DNA of 64,000 bases from Methylorubrum populi (GCA_036946625.1 JAQIIU010000003.1:1315001-1379000); one strand, 5' to 3'; counted from the stretch's first letter, positions 25,175 to 34,425 are shown. Notes: generated from the sequence alone by a model not told the origin. Program-made: numbers and translations.

Positions 25175-25855
25175 TCAGCCGACGAAAGTGTAGCCCGCCA
25201 TCCGCTTGGCCTCGATCGGGTCGTGGCCCAGCCGCATCCGCAGCTTCTTGCGCAGCTTGCTGATGTGGCCCTCGACCACGCTCTCCTCCACCTCGGTGTC
25301 GCGCTCGCTGTAGACGGCGGAAAAGATCTGGCCCTTGGTCACCTGCCGGCCGCGGTTCTTCGCGAGGTATTCGAGGATGTGCCGCTCGCGCCGGGGCAGG
25401 ATCAGCGGGCAGCCGTCGATCTCCGGGTCGCGCCCGTCGGCGAACACCTTGAGGCGGCCCTCCCGGTCCGGGGCCGGAGCGGGCTCGGCACCCCGGCCGG
25501 TGCGGCGCCGGATCGCGCTCGCCCGGGCGATGATCTCGCGGATGTGGACGGGCTTGCGCACCACGTCGTCGATGCCGGCGGTGAACAGCGCCAGGGTCTG
25601 CTCCAGGGAGCGGGTCTCGTTCAGCGCGATGATCGGCGCCCGGCTGAGCGAGCGGATCGCCACGGTGCAGGAGGCGCGGTCGCCGCAATCGCCGATCAGG
25701 AAGCCGTCGATCGCCTCCACATCGATCCGAGACGCGGCGTCGAGCCAGCCCTTCATGGTCTCGGCGGCGAGCCCCTGCGCCGGAACCCCCTCGGTGCCGA
25801 AGCCGGCGACGTAGTGATCGGTCACGCTCTGCCGCTCGTCGATGACGATGTACAT
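25175..25855 (-). CDS. ftcR: Flagellar transcriptional regulator FtcR (OmpR-type)
   Basis: A 226-residue two-domain response regulator matching FtcR of Brucella and other Rhizobiales, the master activator of flagellar genes. The receiver-like domain (1-115) contains APIIALNETRSLEQTL and GIDDVVRKPVHIREIIARAS, but the usual acidic pair and phospho-acceptor Asp pattern is not evident, so it is atypical. The winged-helix DNA-binding domain (about 130-226) has LPRRERHILEYLAKNRGRQV and VEESVVEGHISKLRKKLR, and ends KRMAGYTFVG. It is convergent with flagellin, across the terminator. No partner kinase is adjacent. Confidence 0.9.
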   Translation of the reverse strand: MYIVIDERQSVTDHYVAGFGTEGVPAQGLAAETMKGWLDAASRIDVEAIDGFLIGDCGDRASCTVAIRSLSRAPIIALNETRSLEQTLALFTAGIDDVVRKPVHIREIIARASAIRRRTGRGAEPAPAPDREGRLKVFADGRDPEIDGCPLILPRRERHILEYLAKNRGRQVTKGQIFSAVYSERDTEVEESVVEGHISKLRKKLRMRLGHDPIEAKRMAGYTFVG

Positions 25856-26243
25856 CTTGCGACACTCGAAGACGTGCGAGCTCGTCGCGGCGAGCGCGGT
25901 CGTTCGCTGCGCGCCGCTCGGACCCGTCGGATTGGGGGATGATCTGTCGAATGCGGCGTTAGGCCGGAGGAAGAAGGGACGCGGTGATCGCCCGCGGCTC
26001 TTCCTTGCCGGTGTTAAGCATCATTTGACGTTCGTTAGCTTTTTGTCTGGAATGGTTAACGACCGGTTAAGGGGCCGGCCGCGCGTTAGGAGTTCGGCAG
26101 AGTGACCCGGACGCTCGTGACAGATCTGCCACACTGTGACGGAACGGTCGCGCTTTGATCGCGTATCGTCGCGCGCCGGCCCCTTGACCGCTGGAGGGAC
26201 ACGGTCTCGAACGGCGGCTCGGCTCCGCCACGAGGATTCTTCC
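25856..26243. other. Divergent promoter region between ftcR and the aminotransferase gene
   Basis: 388 bp without a credible gene. A segment around 26010-26075 is AT-richer than average and contains several TTAA and GTTA steps, including GGTTAACGACCGGTTAAGG, an imperfect inverted arrangement. It should hold promoters for both genes; no sigma-factor site could be assigned. Confidence 0.45.
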
Positions 26244-27524
26244 ATGCCGTCGCTGTCCACCCTGTCGTCCGAGGCCCTGTCGGAGCTCCGCTCCGGCCTG
26301 CGCGGCGAGTACGAGGCTCTGAAGGCGCAGGGGCTCAAGCTCGACATGACCCGCGGCAAGCCCGCTTCCGACCAGCTCGACCTCGCCGCCGGGATGCTGG
26401 CCCTGCCCGGCAACCGCGACACCACGGCGGAAGACGGCACCGACGCGCGCAACTACGGCAACCTCCAGGGCCTGCCCGAGACGCGGGCGCTGTTCGCACC
26501 CGTGCTCGGCGCGCCGCCCGAGCAGGTCGTGATCGCCAACAATTCGAGCCTCGCGCTGATGCACGACGTGCTCGTCTACGCGCTGCTGAAGGGCGTGCCC
26601 GGCGGCGAGCGTCCGTGGTCGAAGCAGGAGCCGATCGCGATCCTCTGCCCGGTGCCCGGCTACGACCGGCACTTCACCCTGTGCGAGGGCTTCGGCATCC
26701 GCATGATTCCGATCCCCATGACGGGGGCGGGGCCCGACATGGACGCCGTCGAGCGCGAGGCCGCCGATCCGTCGGTGAAGGGCATCTGGTGCGTGCCCCA
26801 GTACGCGAACCCGAGCGGCGAGACCTATTCCGACGAGACCGTGCGGCGGCTGGCCTCCCTGAAGGCGGCCGCGCCCGATTTCCGCATCCTGTGGGACAAC
26901 GCCTACGCGGTGCATCACCTCACCGAGGCACGGCCGGCGCTCACCAACATCCTGGAGGCCTGCGCGGAAGCCGGACACCCCGACCGGCCGATCGTGTTCG
27001 CCTCGACCTCGAAGGTGACGCTGGCCGGCGCCGGCCTCGCGATGCTGGCCGCCTCGCCCGCGAACGTGAAGTGGTATCTCGCCCAGGCCGGGCGCCGCAG
27101 CATCGGTCCGGACAAGCTCAACCAACTGCGCCACGTCCGCTTCCTGCGCGACGCCGCCGGGATCGGTGCCCACATGGAGCGCCACCGCGCCCTGATCGCC
27201 CCGAAATTCGCGGCCGTCGAGCAGGCGTTCTCCGCCCGCCTCGGCGGTTGGGAGGTGGCCCGCTGGAGCCGACCGCTCGGCGGCTACTTCGTCACCCTCG
27301 ACGTGACCGACGGCACCGCGGCGCAGGTGGTCGGGCTCGCGGGCGAAGCCGGCATCGCCCTGACGCCGGCCGGGGCGACGCACCCTTACGGCCGTGACCC
27401 GCACGACCGGACCCTGCGCATCGCGCCGACCTTCCCGGGGCTCGATGCCGTGCGCAAGGCGGCGGAGGCGGTGGCCTTGTGCACGCTGCTGGCGGCGGTG
27501 GAGGCGCGGGCGGCGGGTTGGTAG
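26244..27524 (+). CDS. PLP-dependent aspartate aminotransferase (Aminotran_MocR family, subgroup 1c-like)
   Basis: A 426-residue fold-type I aminotransferase without a regulator domain. It shows the features of the group that includes Corynebacterium AspT: KLDMTRGKPASDQLDLA (about 32-48), NYGNLQGLPETR, PVPGYDRHF, QYANPSGETYSDE, and the PLP lysine in FASTSKVTLAGAG (Lys257). The expected reaction is aspartate plus 2-oxoglutarate to oxaloacetate plus glutamate. Substrate specificity is inferred from family only. The start ATG 26244 follows a weak GAGGA-like sequence. The gene is single and is followed by an R2 repeat. Confidence 0.85.
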   Translation: MPSLSTLSSEALSELRSGLRGEYEALKAQGLKLDMTRGKPASDQLDLAAGMLALPGNRDTTAEDGTDARNYGNLQGLPETRALFAPVLGAPPEQVVIANNSSLALMHDVLVYALLKGVPGGERPWSKQEPIAILCPVPGYDRHFTLCEGFGIRMIPIPMTGAGPDMDAVEREAADPSVKGIWCVPQYANPSGETYSDETVRRLASLKAAAPDFRILWDNAYAVHHLTEARPALTNILEACAEAGHPDRPIVFASTSKVTLAGAGLAMLAASPANVKWYLAQAGRRSIGPDKLNQLRHVRFLRDAAGIGAHMERHRALIAPKFAAVEQAFSARLGGWEVARWSRPLGGYFVTLDVTDGTAAQVVGLAGEAGIALTPAGATHPYGRDPHDRTLRIAPTFPGLDAVRKAAEAVALCTLLAAVEARAAGW

Positions 27525-27537
27525 GACACTCCGATTC

Positions 27538-27630
27538 CGTCATTGCGAGGCGAAGCCGAAGCAATCCAGCGCGCTGCCGTTTCCGGAAAAGTCGCGCCGC
27601 TGGATCGCTTCGCATCCGCTCGCGATGACG
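27538..27630. repeat. R2 palindromic repeat
   Basis: Runs from CGTCATTGCGAGGCGAAGCC to GCATCCGCTCGCGATGACG, with inner arms AATCCAGCG and CGCTGGATCG. The same element recurs at 35436 and, diverged, at 12542; fragments occur near 5474, 35550 and 49910. Confidence 0.8.
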
Positions 27631-27659
27631 GCGGAGACGGGTCGATCGAGAGGCCGCCC

Positions 27660-28778
27660 TCACACCACCACGGTGATCGCCTGCGCCGCCCGGGTCAGGC
27701 CCGTATAGAGCCAGCGGGCGCGGTGCTCGCGGAAGGCGTAGGACTCGTCGAACAGCACCACCTTGTCCCATTGCGAGCCTTGCGCCTTGTGGACGGTGAG
27801 CGCGTAGCCGTAGGTGAACGCGTCGGTCTCGCGGCGCAGGAACGGCGGGATCTCCTCCTCCGAGCCCTCGATCACCTGCCGCAGCACCTTGATGTCGACG
27901 GCGCGCCGCCGCACCGCCGGGTCGTCCTCGGGCACGATGTCGAGGCGGATCGTGTCGGGGCGGGGCGGCGCGCGCAGGGCCTGCACCGTCCAGGTCGAGC
28001 CGTTGAGCAGGCCCTTGGTGCGGTCGTTCCTCAGGCAGACCAGCTTCTCGCCGACCGAGGGCATCGGGTCGGTGTGGCCGGCGAGCTCCCGCAGGCGGTT
28101 GTTGTAGAGGCGACGCGTCCGGTTGAGGCCGACCAGCACCTGATCGCAATCGAGCACCTGGGCCGGGTCGATGTCGCGGCGGCGGATCACCCGGCTCTCG
28201 CCGTACGCGCCGACCTCCAGGCGTCCGCCTTCGCGGATCGTCATCGCCATGCGCACGATCGGATCGTCGGCGGCCTGTCGGTGCACGTCGGTGAGCATCA
28301 CGTCGGGCTGGCCTTCCGTGAAGAAGCCGCCGCCGCGCACCGGCGGCAACTGCGCGGGATCGCCCAGGACCAGCACCGGCTTGTCGAAGGAGAGGAGGTC
28401 GTGGCCGAGATCGGCATCGACCATCGAGCACTCGTCGATGACGATGAGGTCGGCCTTGGCCGCCGGGCCGGCGCGATTGAGGCTGAAGGTCGGGCCGCCC
28501 TCGTCGCCCTCCTTGGTGCGGTAGATCAGCGAGTGGATCGTCGCCGCGTCGTGGCAGCCCTTCTGGCGCATCACCGAGGCCGCCTTGCCGGTGAAGGCGC
28601 CGTAGACGACCGGGCCGTCGACGTCGTCGGCGAGGCGGCGGGCGAGCGTGGTCTTGCCGGTGCCGGCATAGCCGAACAGGCGGAAGACCTGGGAGCCGCC
28701 CTCCTTGCGCCAGCGGGCGATCGCTTTCAGCGCCGCATCCTGCTGCGGGGCGAACCGGGTGGGAACGGACTCGGCCAT
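27660..28778 (-). CDS. ATP-dependent DNA helicase of the RecD/Dda type (SF1B)
   Basis: A 372-residue superfamily 1 helicase. Motif I is GYAGTGKTT (36-44), motif Ia region FTGKAASVMRQKG, motif II VIDECSMVD, motif III VLGDPAQLPPVRGGGFF, and the C-terminal UvrD_C_2-type motif TVHKAQGSQWDKV, ending with YTGLTRA. It is compact like phage T4 Dda, with no RecB/RecC partner nearby. It would translocate 5' to 3' on single-stranded DNA. The gene lies between an R2 repeat downstream and an R1 repeat upstream. Cellular role is unknown. Confidence 0.88.
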   Translation of the reverse strand: MAESVPTRFAPQQDAALKAIARWRKEGGSQVFRLFGYAGTGKTTLARRLADDVDGPVVYGAFTGKAASVMRQKGCHDAATIHSLIYRTKEGDEGGPTFSLNRAGPAAKADLIVIDECSMVDADLGHDLLSFDKPVLVLGDPAQLPPVRGGGFFTEGQPDVMLTDVHRQAADDPIVRMAMTIREGGRLEVGAYGESRVIRRRDIDPAQVLDCDQVLVGLNRTRRLYNNRLRELAGHTDPMPSVGEKLVCLRNDRTKGLLNGSTWTVQALRAPPRPDTIRLDIVPEDDPAVRRRAVDIKVLRQVIEGSEEEIPPFLRRETDAFTYGYALTVHKAQGSQWDKVVLFDESYAFREHRARWLYTGLTRAAQAITVVV

Positions 28779-28858
28779 GGCGTCACGTCGTCAGCGGGTG
28801 GGCGGGCCGGCGGCCGGGCTTTCTCGGAGCGGATTGGACCGGCGATATCCCATTTCCA

Positions 28859-28970
28859 TCCGCACCGTGAGGTGCCGGAGCGCAGCGAAGGTCTCGAAGG
28901 GGAGTTCCAGGGATCGCGCGGAGCCTGGAACACCCTTCGAGACCGCTCACGCGGCGCCTCAGGATGAGGG
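28859..28970. repeat. R1 palindromic repeat, long form
   Basis: About 110 bp from CCGCACCGTGAGGTGCCGGAG through the CTCGAAGG and CCTTCGAG arms to CCTCAGGATGAGG. It lies between the helicase gene and the end of hemF. Confidence 0.8.
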
Positions 28971-29005
28971 TGAGGGTAGGAGACTCGCGATGATCGGACA
29001 GGCTT

Positions 29006-29932
29006 TCACGGCCAGCGCACGGTCGGCGGCAGCGAGGACAGGATCGAGGCGACGTTGCCGCCGGTCTTCAGGCCGAAGATGGTGCCGCGGTCGTAGAGCA
29101 GGTTGAACTCGACGTAGCGCCCGCGCCGCACCTGCTGCTCTTCCCGGTCGGCCTCGGTCCACCCTTGGGCGAGGTTGCGCCGGACGATCTCGGGATAGGC
29201 CTTGAGGAAGGCTTCGCCGACATCGCGGGTATAGGCCAGGTCCGCCTGCGGCTCGCCGGTCCAGTGATAATCGTAAAAGATGCCGCCGATGCCGCGGGGC
29301 TCGTTGCGGTGCTTCAAGTGGAAGTACTCGTCGCACCACGCCTTGTACTTCGCGTAGTCCACGGCCGGCGCGTGCGCCTCGCAGGCCGCCCGCAGGCAGG
29401 CGTGGAAGAACTGCGTGTCCGGGTCCTCCTGCGTGCGCCGCCGGTCGAGCACGGGGGTGAGGTCGGCCCCGCCGCCGAACCACGCCTTCGTCGTCACGAC
29501 GAAGCGGGTGTTCATGTGCACCGTCGGAACGTTCGGGTTCCAGGGGTGGACGATCAGCGAGAGGCCGGTGGCGAAGAAGCGCGGGTCCTCGGCCGCGCCC
29601 GGCATCTGCGCCCGGAATTCCGGCGCGAACGCGCCGTGCACCGTCGAGACGTGGACGCCCGCCTTCTCGAACACGCGGCCCTTCAGCATCGCCATGACGC
29701 CGCCGCCGCCGGGCACGCCGCTATGGTCCGTGCGCTGCCACGGCGTCTTCTCGAATGTGCCCGCTTCCCTCGGGGCGTCCGGGTGGAACGGGCCCTCGGC
29801 CTCGCTCTCCAGCGCTTCCAGTGCGGCCACGATCCGGTCGCGCAGGGTGGAGAACCACGTTCCCGCCTCGCTCTTCAGCGCGGCGAGGTCGTCGTCGGGT
29901 GAGGGGAGGGTGGATACCGTCGCGTCGGCCAT
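29006..29932 (-). CDS. hemF: Oxygen-dependent coproporphyrinogen III oxidase
   Basis: A 308-residue HemF. It decarboxylates coproporphyrinogen III to protoporphyrinogen IX in haem and chlorophyll synthesis, using oxygen. Family motifs seen: [20 protein letters not shown], the substrate-binding VHMNTRFVV stretch, [32 protein letters not shown], and the C-terminal [15 protein letters not shown]. Length is that of the family. It starts 42 bases after the stop of the siderophore-receptor gene on the same strand, so iron uptake and haem synthesis may share a transcript. Confidence 0.96.
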   Translation of the reverse strand: MADATVSTLPSPDDDLAALKSEAGTWFSTLRDRIVAALEALESEAEGPFHPDAPREAGTFEKTPWQRTDHSGVPGGGGVMAMLKGRVFEKAGVHVSTVHGAFAPEFRAQMPGAAEDPRFFATGLSLIVHPWNPNVPTVHMNTRFVVTTKAWFGGGADLTPVLDRRRTQEDPDTQFFHACLRAACEAHAPAVDYAKYKAWCDEYFHLKHRNEPRGIGGIFYDYHWTGEPQADLAYTRDVGEAFLKAYPEIVRRNLAQGWTEADREEQQVRRGRYVEFNLLYDRGTIFGLKTGGNVASILSSLPPTVRWP

Positions 29933-29974
29933 GGACAGGCTTTCCCACCCGAGGCGCGATCCGTCAATTCGGGG

Positions 29975-32176
29975 TCAGAACTTGTAGGCCAGGCTGCCGA
30001 GGATCGTGCGCCGCGTGCCGACGAAGCAGTCGCCGCGGGCGAGGCAGGTCGAGAGGTACTGGGTGTCGGCGATGTTGGAGACGTTGAGCTGCGCGCGCCA
30101 ATGCGCGTCCTCCCAGCCGATCACCGCGTCGGCGAGCGTCACCGCGGGCGTGTCGAAGCTGTCGATCGAGCCGTCGAAGGACTCGCCGATGTGGCGCACG
30201 CCGCCGCCGACGAGGAAGGTGCCGGGCAGGTCGGACAGGGTGAAGCGGTGCGTCACCCAGAGCGAGGCGAGGTGCAGCGGCACGGTCTCGACCCGGGCCC
30301 CGGCCAGGTCGCCGGAGACGTAGCGCGCGTCGGTGTAGGCGTAGCTCGCGATGATGTTGGTGTCGTCGTCGATCGTGGCGATGGCCTCGATGTCGCCGCC
30401 CTGGATGGCGACCCGGCCGGTCTGCACCGAGAGCACGCCGCCGCTCGGATCGGAGGAGAGCCGGTTGCGCTCCACGGTGTCGTAGATCGAGCCGTTGATC
30501 GCCAGCCACGGCGTCGGGTTGTACTTGAAGCCGCCCTCGATCTGCTCGCCCTCGATCGGCCGGCAGGTGCCGGTCGCGCAGACGCTCGCTCCGAAGATCG
30601 GGGTGAAGGAGGTCGCGTAGGAGACGTAGGGCGTGAGCCCGTTCTCGAACGCGTACATGAGGCCGATGCGGCCGGTGGTGGCCTCGTAGACCTGGGTGTC
30701 CGAGCCGCGCGTCGTGCTGTTCACCCAGTCGTGCCGCACGCTGGCGAGCAGGATCCACGGGCCGAGGCGGGCCTGCTCCTGGAAGTAGAGGCCGGTCTGG
30801 TTCTGCGAGACGCCGGCCTCGCCGACCAGCGGTTGCTGCGCCACGGGGGTGTAGACCGGCGCGTACAGGTCGAACGGGGTGGAGTCGATGCCGAAGGCCG
30901 AGCGTCCCCGCTCCCATTGCTGGCGGAAATCGACGCCCGCCAGCACCGTGTGGCTGATCGGGCCGGTGTCGAAGCGCCCCTGCACGTTCGTGTCGGCGGT
31001 GATCCGGTCCTTCACCGTCTCGCGGCCGTAGACGTAACGGTCGACCGTGCGGCGCGCCGGATCGAGGAACGGCGCATTCGGCAGGCTCGCGCTCGGCGTC
31101 AGGGTATAAACGTTGCCGTAGGCCGTCTGGTAGACACCGTCGATGTGGCTGTAGCGCAGGCTCTGCCGCAGGATGAGGCTGTCGTCGAAGCGGTGCTCGA
31201 ACAGGCTGGTGATCGAGCTCGTCTCGGTCTCGTACCGGTTGTAGCGCGGGTCGCCCGTGAAGCGGCTGAAGGGGATGAACCCGTTCGGGCCGGCATAGAG
31301 CGTGCCCTCCCGCGGCAGGAAGGAATCCGATCCGCCGAACGCGTCCTTCTGGTGCAGCCCGATCAGGGTCCAGCTCGTGTCCGCGTCCGGCCGCCACGTG
31401 ATCGACGGGTTGATGACGTAGCGGTCGTTGGTCACGAAGTCGGTCTGCGCGTCGGCCAGCCGCCCGACCCCGACGAAGCGGTAGAGGAACTGTCCGTCCT
31501 GGGTGAGCGGCCCGGTCGTGTCGACCATCGACTCCTTCCAGCCGAAATTGCCGAACCGGACCCCGACCTCGCTGTAGGGCACGTCGAGGGGGCGCTTCGA
31601 GATCAGGTTGACGAGGCCGCCCGTCGGGCTCGAACCGTAGAGCGTCGCGGCCGGGCCGCGCAGCACCTCGACGCGCGAGAGCGTGTAGGGATCGGGGCGC
31701 GGCTCGTTGAAGGAGGCGTCGGCGTCCCGCAGGCGCAGGCCGTCGAGGAAGATGTCGGCGGTCGAGCCGCGCACGCGCGCATAGTCGCCGCGGGTGCTCG
31801 GGCCGTAGCCTTCGCCGACGACGCCCGCCGCGTAGCGCAGGGTCTCCTGCACGCTCGTGGCCGCCTGCTCGCGGATCTGCTGCTCGCCGACGACCGTGAT
31901 CGATTGCGGCGTCTCGGCGATCGGCGTGTCGGTCTTGGTGCCCGTGGCGCTGCGCTTGGCGACGTAGCCGGAGACGGGACCGAAGGCGCTCTCCGCGCCG
32001 GTGCCCGATCCGCTCAGGCCCGCGCGGCCCTGGCCCCGGCTCCGCCCCTCGACGCTCAGCGTCTCCAGCGTGACCGATTCCTGCGCTCGTGCCGCGCCCG
32101 GGTGGCCGGTGCCGGACGCACCCAGGAGCACGGCGGCCACAGCGTAGCTGGGGCGGATACGCAACGCATTCGACAT
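29975..32176 (-). CDS. TonB-dependent siderophore receptor
   Basis: A 733-residue outer-membrane receptor. A signal peptide ends near residue 32 (AARAQES), followed by a possible TonB box (VTLETLSVEG), the plug domain (IAETPQSITVVGEQQIREQA, VEVLRGPAATLYGSSPTGGL), and a 22-strand barrel ending in the aromatic SLAYKF. It belongs to the FhuA/FpvA-type siderophore branch; the ligand cannot be read. The start ATG 32176 begins the signal peptide. Upstream 160 bp are AT-rich and then meet the left end of an IS element, which may alter its expression. hemF follows closely. Confidence 0.92.
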   Translation of the reverse strand: MSNALRIRPSYAVAAVLLGASGTGHPGAARAQESVTLETLSVEGRSRGQGRAGLSGSGTGAESAFGPVSGYVAKRSATGTKTDTPIAETPQSITVVGEQQIREQAATSVQETLRYAAGVVGEGYGPSTRGDYARVRGSTADIFLDGLRLRDADASFNEPRPDPYTLSRVEVLRGPAATLYGSSPTGGLVNLISKRPLDVPYSEVGVRFGNFGWKESMVDTTGPLTQDGQFLYRFVGVGRLADAQTDFVTNDRYVINPSITWRPDADTSWTLIGLHQKDAFGGSDSFLPREGTLYAGPNGFIPFSRFTGDPRYNRYETETSSITSLFEHRFDDSLILRQSLRYSHIDGVYQTAYGNVYTLTPSASLPNAPFLDPARRTVDRYVYGRETVKDRITADTNVQGRFDTGPISHTVLAGVDFRQQWERGRSAFGIDSTPFDLYAPVYTPVAQQPLVGEAGVSQNQTGLYFQEQARLGPWILLASVRHDWVNSTTRGSDTQVYEATTGRIGLMYAFENGLTPYVSYATSFTPIFGASVCATGTCRPIEGEQIEGGFKYNPTPWLAINGSIYDTVERNRLSSDPSGGVLSVQTGRVAIQGGDIEAIATIDDDTNIIASYAYTDARYVSGDLAGARVETVPLHLASLWVTHRFTLSDLPGTFLVGGGVRHIGESFDGSIDSFDTPAVTLADAVIGWEDAHWRAQLNVSNIADTQYLSTCLARGDCFVGTRRTILGSLAYKF

Positions 32177-32337
32177 TCGAGAATCCAAGGTCCATCCGTT
32201 CTTCGCTTGCGGCTCAGCTAGAACGAGACGCCGGACTCCGCAACACAAGTAATGTTTCTATAAATATAACAGTTATAATGTGAGCAGATCTTGAGAAGAG
32301 GTTTCAAGGTGAGGGACTGCGGTCGGGAAGACTCCAC

Positions 32338-32362
32338 CTCTCAGAGCCATGCCTTTTAAGGT
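32338..32362. repeat. Left terminal inverted repeat of the IS4-family element
   Basis: CTCTCAGAGC followed by C and ATGCCTTTTAAGGT. The transposase TAA stop codon (32356-32358) lies inside this repeat. Confidence 0.88.
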
Positions 32363-33747
32363 GTTTTCTTAGCCATTAGCTTGGCCTTTTCGAGGACCCT
32401 GGCGGTGGCGACGTGTTTTCGGGCCGTAGCCGCCGCTACATAGGGCTTGTCGACCTTGCGCTTGGGACCACGCGGGCTGGTTGCAATCCGCCCTGGGTCG
32501 ACCCGCTCCGCCAAGGCGAGCAAGCGGGCCGCGACGCTCGCCGCATCCTCCTGGCCCGTCAACACAGAGCCGTGTCCGAGCGCCACCATCAGCCCCTCGT
32601 AGCCGGCACCGATCTGACGGCTCAGGTGGAACACCGAGACCCGCGGCTCGGGCCCGTGCACCTGCTCGATGCACGCGCTCAGCAGGCTCAGCACGTTGTG
32701 GGCCAGAACGGCAGCGGCAAACCCCAGCAGGGCCGCCCGCGGACGACCCAGGCGACCGGCCTCGCTGTGCAGCACCCGTTCCATCTGCAGGAACAGACCC
32801 TCGATCCGCCAGCGTCGCCGATACACCTGCGCGATCTGCGCCGCACTGACGCTCGCCGGCAGGTTGCTCCACAGCCAGATCGTCCGGTCTCCCTCCGTCG
32901 TTGGCGCCGTCAAGCTCAGCGCGATGCGCCGCCACGCATCGCCGCTCCCCTCCAGCGTAATGCTCTGCTCACACAGTGTGCCGGTCTCGCAGGAGCCGCA
33001 CGCCTGCCAATCCCCCTGCGCGCCCAGGCGGGGATGGTTGCCGTGCCGACGCACCACGAAGTGGCTGCCTGCCTCAACCAGACCCTGCAGCCAGGTCCGG
33101 ACACAGAAGTGCCGATCGGCGACCCAGACCTGACCGGGCGCGGCAGCGTCCAGGAGGGCCCGGGCCAGCGCCCGTTCGTCGGCATAAGCATCTTCGGCCG
33201 CCACCAGATCGACGGCCAGGCCGGTATCGGGATCGTAGACGACCAGGGTCTGCCCCGGCAGGGCGGCGCCGCGATGCGCGCGCAGAGGCTTCAGGCGCTT
33301 GTCGCTGCCGGGCAGATGGTTGCCGTCCAGCACGCGCAGTGCGTAGCCCGGCAGGCTCGGATGGCCGGTGCCCGCCGCGGTCATCACCGGGGCCAGTCGG
33401 GTCGCGCTGCCGCGCACGAGGGCGCGCAGCAGGTCGGGCTCGGTGCGGTTGACCTTGTCGTAGAGGGCGGGCAGCGAGACGGTCAGGTCTTCGGCTTCGC
33501 GCGCAGCGGCGTGCAACGACGAGCGCAGGCCGAGAGCGACGAGCATCGTCAGCCTGACGACAGTGGAGAACAGCAACTCCCGCGTGTATTGCCGCTGGCG
33601 ATGCTGCTCGAACACCTCGTCGATCCAGCCGGCCGGCAGCGCGTGTTCCAAGGCCGTGCGGGCCATCAGGCTCGTCGGCGCATAGTTCTCGAACCGTTCA
33701 ATGACGGCAGACCAGACTGGATCGGATCCTTGCAATGCTTCGCTCAT
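32356..33747 (-). CDS. IS4-family DDE transposase
   Basis: A 463-residue intact transposase. The catalytic triad is probably Asp141 (VLDGNHLPG), Asp211 (VADRHF) and Glu316 (YRRRWRIEGLF, with the IS4-type Y-x2-R-x3-E pattern). The lysine normally expected after the glutamate is not clear. A Lys/Arg-rich C-terminus follows. No frameshift or stop is seen, so the protein should be functional. The start ATG 33747 lies inside the right end of the element. Confidence 0.92.
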   Translation of the reverse strand: MSEALQGSDPVWSAVIERFENYAPTSLMARTALEHALPAGWIDEVFEQHRQRQYTRELLFSTVVRLTMLVALGLRSSLHAAAREAEDLTVSLPALYDKVNRTEPDLLRALVRGSATRLAPVMTAAGTGHPSLPGYALRVLDGNHLPGSDKRLKPLRAHRGAALPGQTLVVYDPDTGLAVDLVAAEDAYADERALARALLDAAAPGQVWVADRHFCVRTWLQGLVEAGSHFVVRRHGNHPRLGAQGDWQACGSCETGTLCEQSITLEGSGDAWRRIALSLTAPTTEGDRTIWLWSNLPASVSAAQIAQVYRRRWRIEGLFLQMERVLHSEAGRLGRPRAALLGFAAAVLAHNVLSLLSACIEQVHGPEPRVSVFHLSRQIGAGYEGLMVALGHGSVLTGQEDAASVAARLLALAERVDPGRIATSPRGPKRKVDKPYVAAATARKHVATARVLEKAKLMAKKTP

Positions 33748-33773
33748 TGCAAGGATATAGTTAATATAAACGA

Positions 33774-33798
33774 ACCTTAAAAGGCATAGCTCTGAGAG
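33774..33798. repeat. Right terminal inverted repeat of the IS4-family element
   Basis: ACCTTAAAAGGCAT, A, GCTCTGAGAG: the reverse complement of the left repeat except for one base. Confidence 0.88.
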
Positions 33799-33871
33799 CC
33801 TGTTTGACCAGCCGATGTGTCTTCGTCAGGCAACGGCAAGGCGAGAGGGAAGCCCTGCTCCCATCCTGAAA

Positions 33872-33982
33872 CCCTCATCCTGAGGTGCCGGAGCGCAGCG
33901 GAGGCCTCGAAGGGTGCTCCAGGAATCGCGCGGGATCTGGAGCATCCTTCGAGGCCGCTCAAGCGGCACCTCAGGATGAGGG
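33872..33982. repeat. R1 palindromic repeat, best-preserved copy
   Basis: About 111 bp running from CCTCATCCTGAGGTGCCGGA to GGCACCTCAGGATGAGG, nearly self-complementary over its whole length, with CCTCGAAGG and CCTTCGAGG arms around the centre. It lies 73 bp from the IS element. The stretch 33799-34105 holds no gene besides this repeat. Confidence 0.85.
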
Positions 33983-34105
33983 TGGGGATGGGATCACCGC
34001 AGTCAAACAGGCTCTGGCAGCGCCCCTTCGACGGGGCCGCAAAGGCTCATCCGGCGTGACCTGCCGTTCCGATCGAGCGAAGGAGCGGCAGCGCCGCGTC
34101 GGCTC

Positions 34106-34240
34106 TCAAGGCTTCCGCTTCTTCTGCCCCTTGGCGGGCCGCGGACACAGCGTCGCGCCGGCCACGGTGCCGAGCAGTGCGGCAAGGACGAGCCGCCATC
34201 CTCCGCGATGCCGGGGCACGGCAGCCTGATCGTCGCTCAT
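34106..34240 (-). CDS. Possible small membrane protein (44 residues)
   Basis: A 44-codon reading frame: a short polar start ([11 protein letters not shown]), one hydrophobic helix (about 14-32, [17 protein letters not shown]) and a basic tail ending [14 protein letters not shown] sequence lies 13 bases before the ATG. It is divergent from yebC. I recognise no family. It could be a chance frame, although the hydrophobic-then-basic layout is typical of real small membrane proteins. Confidence 0.4.
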   Translation of the reverse strand: MSDDQAAVPRHRGGWRLVLAALLGTVAGATLCPRPAKGQKKRKP

Positions 34241-34425
34241 GTGCCGCTTCGTCCTCATCCCCGGGCAACGCCGGCCGGCACCGCCGGTTCGCGACGATCC
34301 TCCCGCGTTGCCTCGGGCGGCGGCGGCGGCCTATAAGCGGGGCTCCCGCCACATCCCGCGCGGCGTCGAGGATCCTCTCCGATGGAGGAGCCCTCCGCCG
34401 GCACGAACGAGAAGACGATCCCGCC

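Larger units (their letters stand above)
32338..33798 (-). mobile_element. Complete IS4-family insertion sequence
   Basis: A 1461 bp element bounded by 25-base inverted repeats with one mismatch (32338-32362 and 33774-33798) and carrying a single intact transposase on the minus strand. The bases directly outside the two ends (ACTCCAC on the left, CCTGTTT on the right) do not form a visible target duplication, so the element either lost it or has undergone recombination. It sits upstream of the siderophore-receptor gene. Confidence 0.88.

Noticed and set aside
2922..33982. Spaced repeated palindromes considered as a CRISPR array
   Set aside because: Copies are kilobases apart, are palindromic over about 100 bases, and no cas genes are present.
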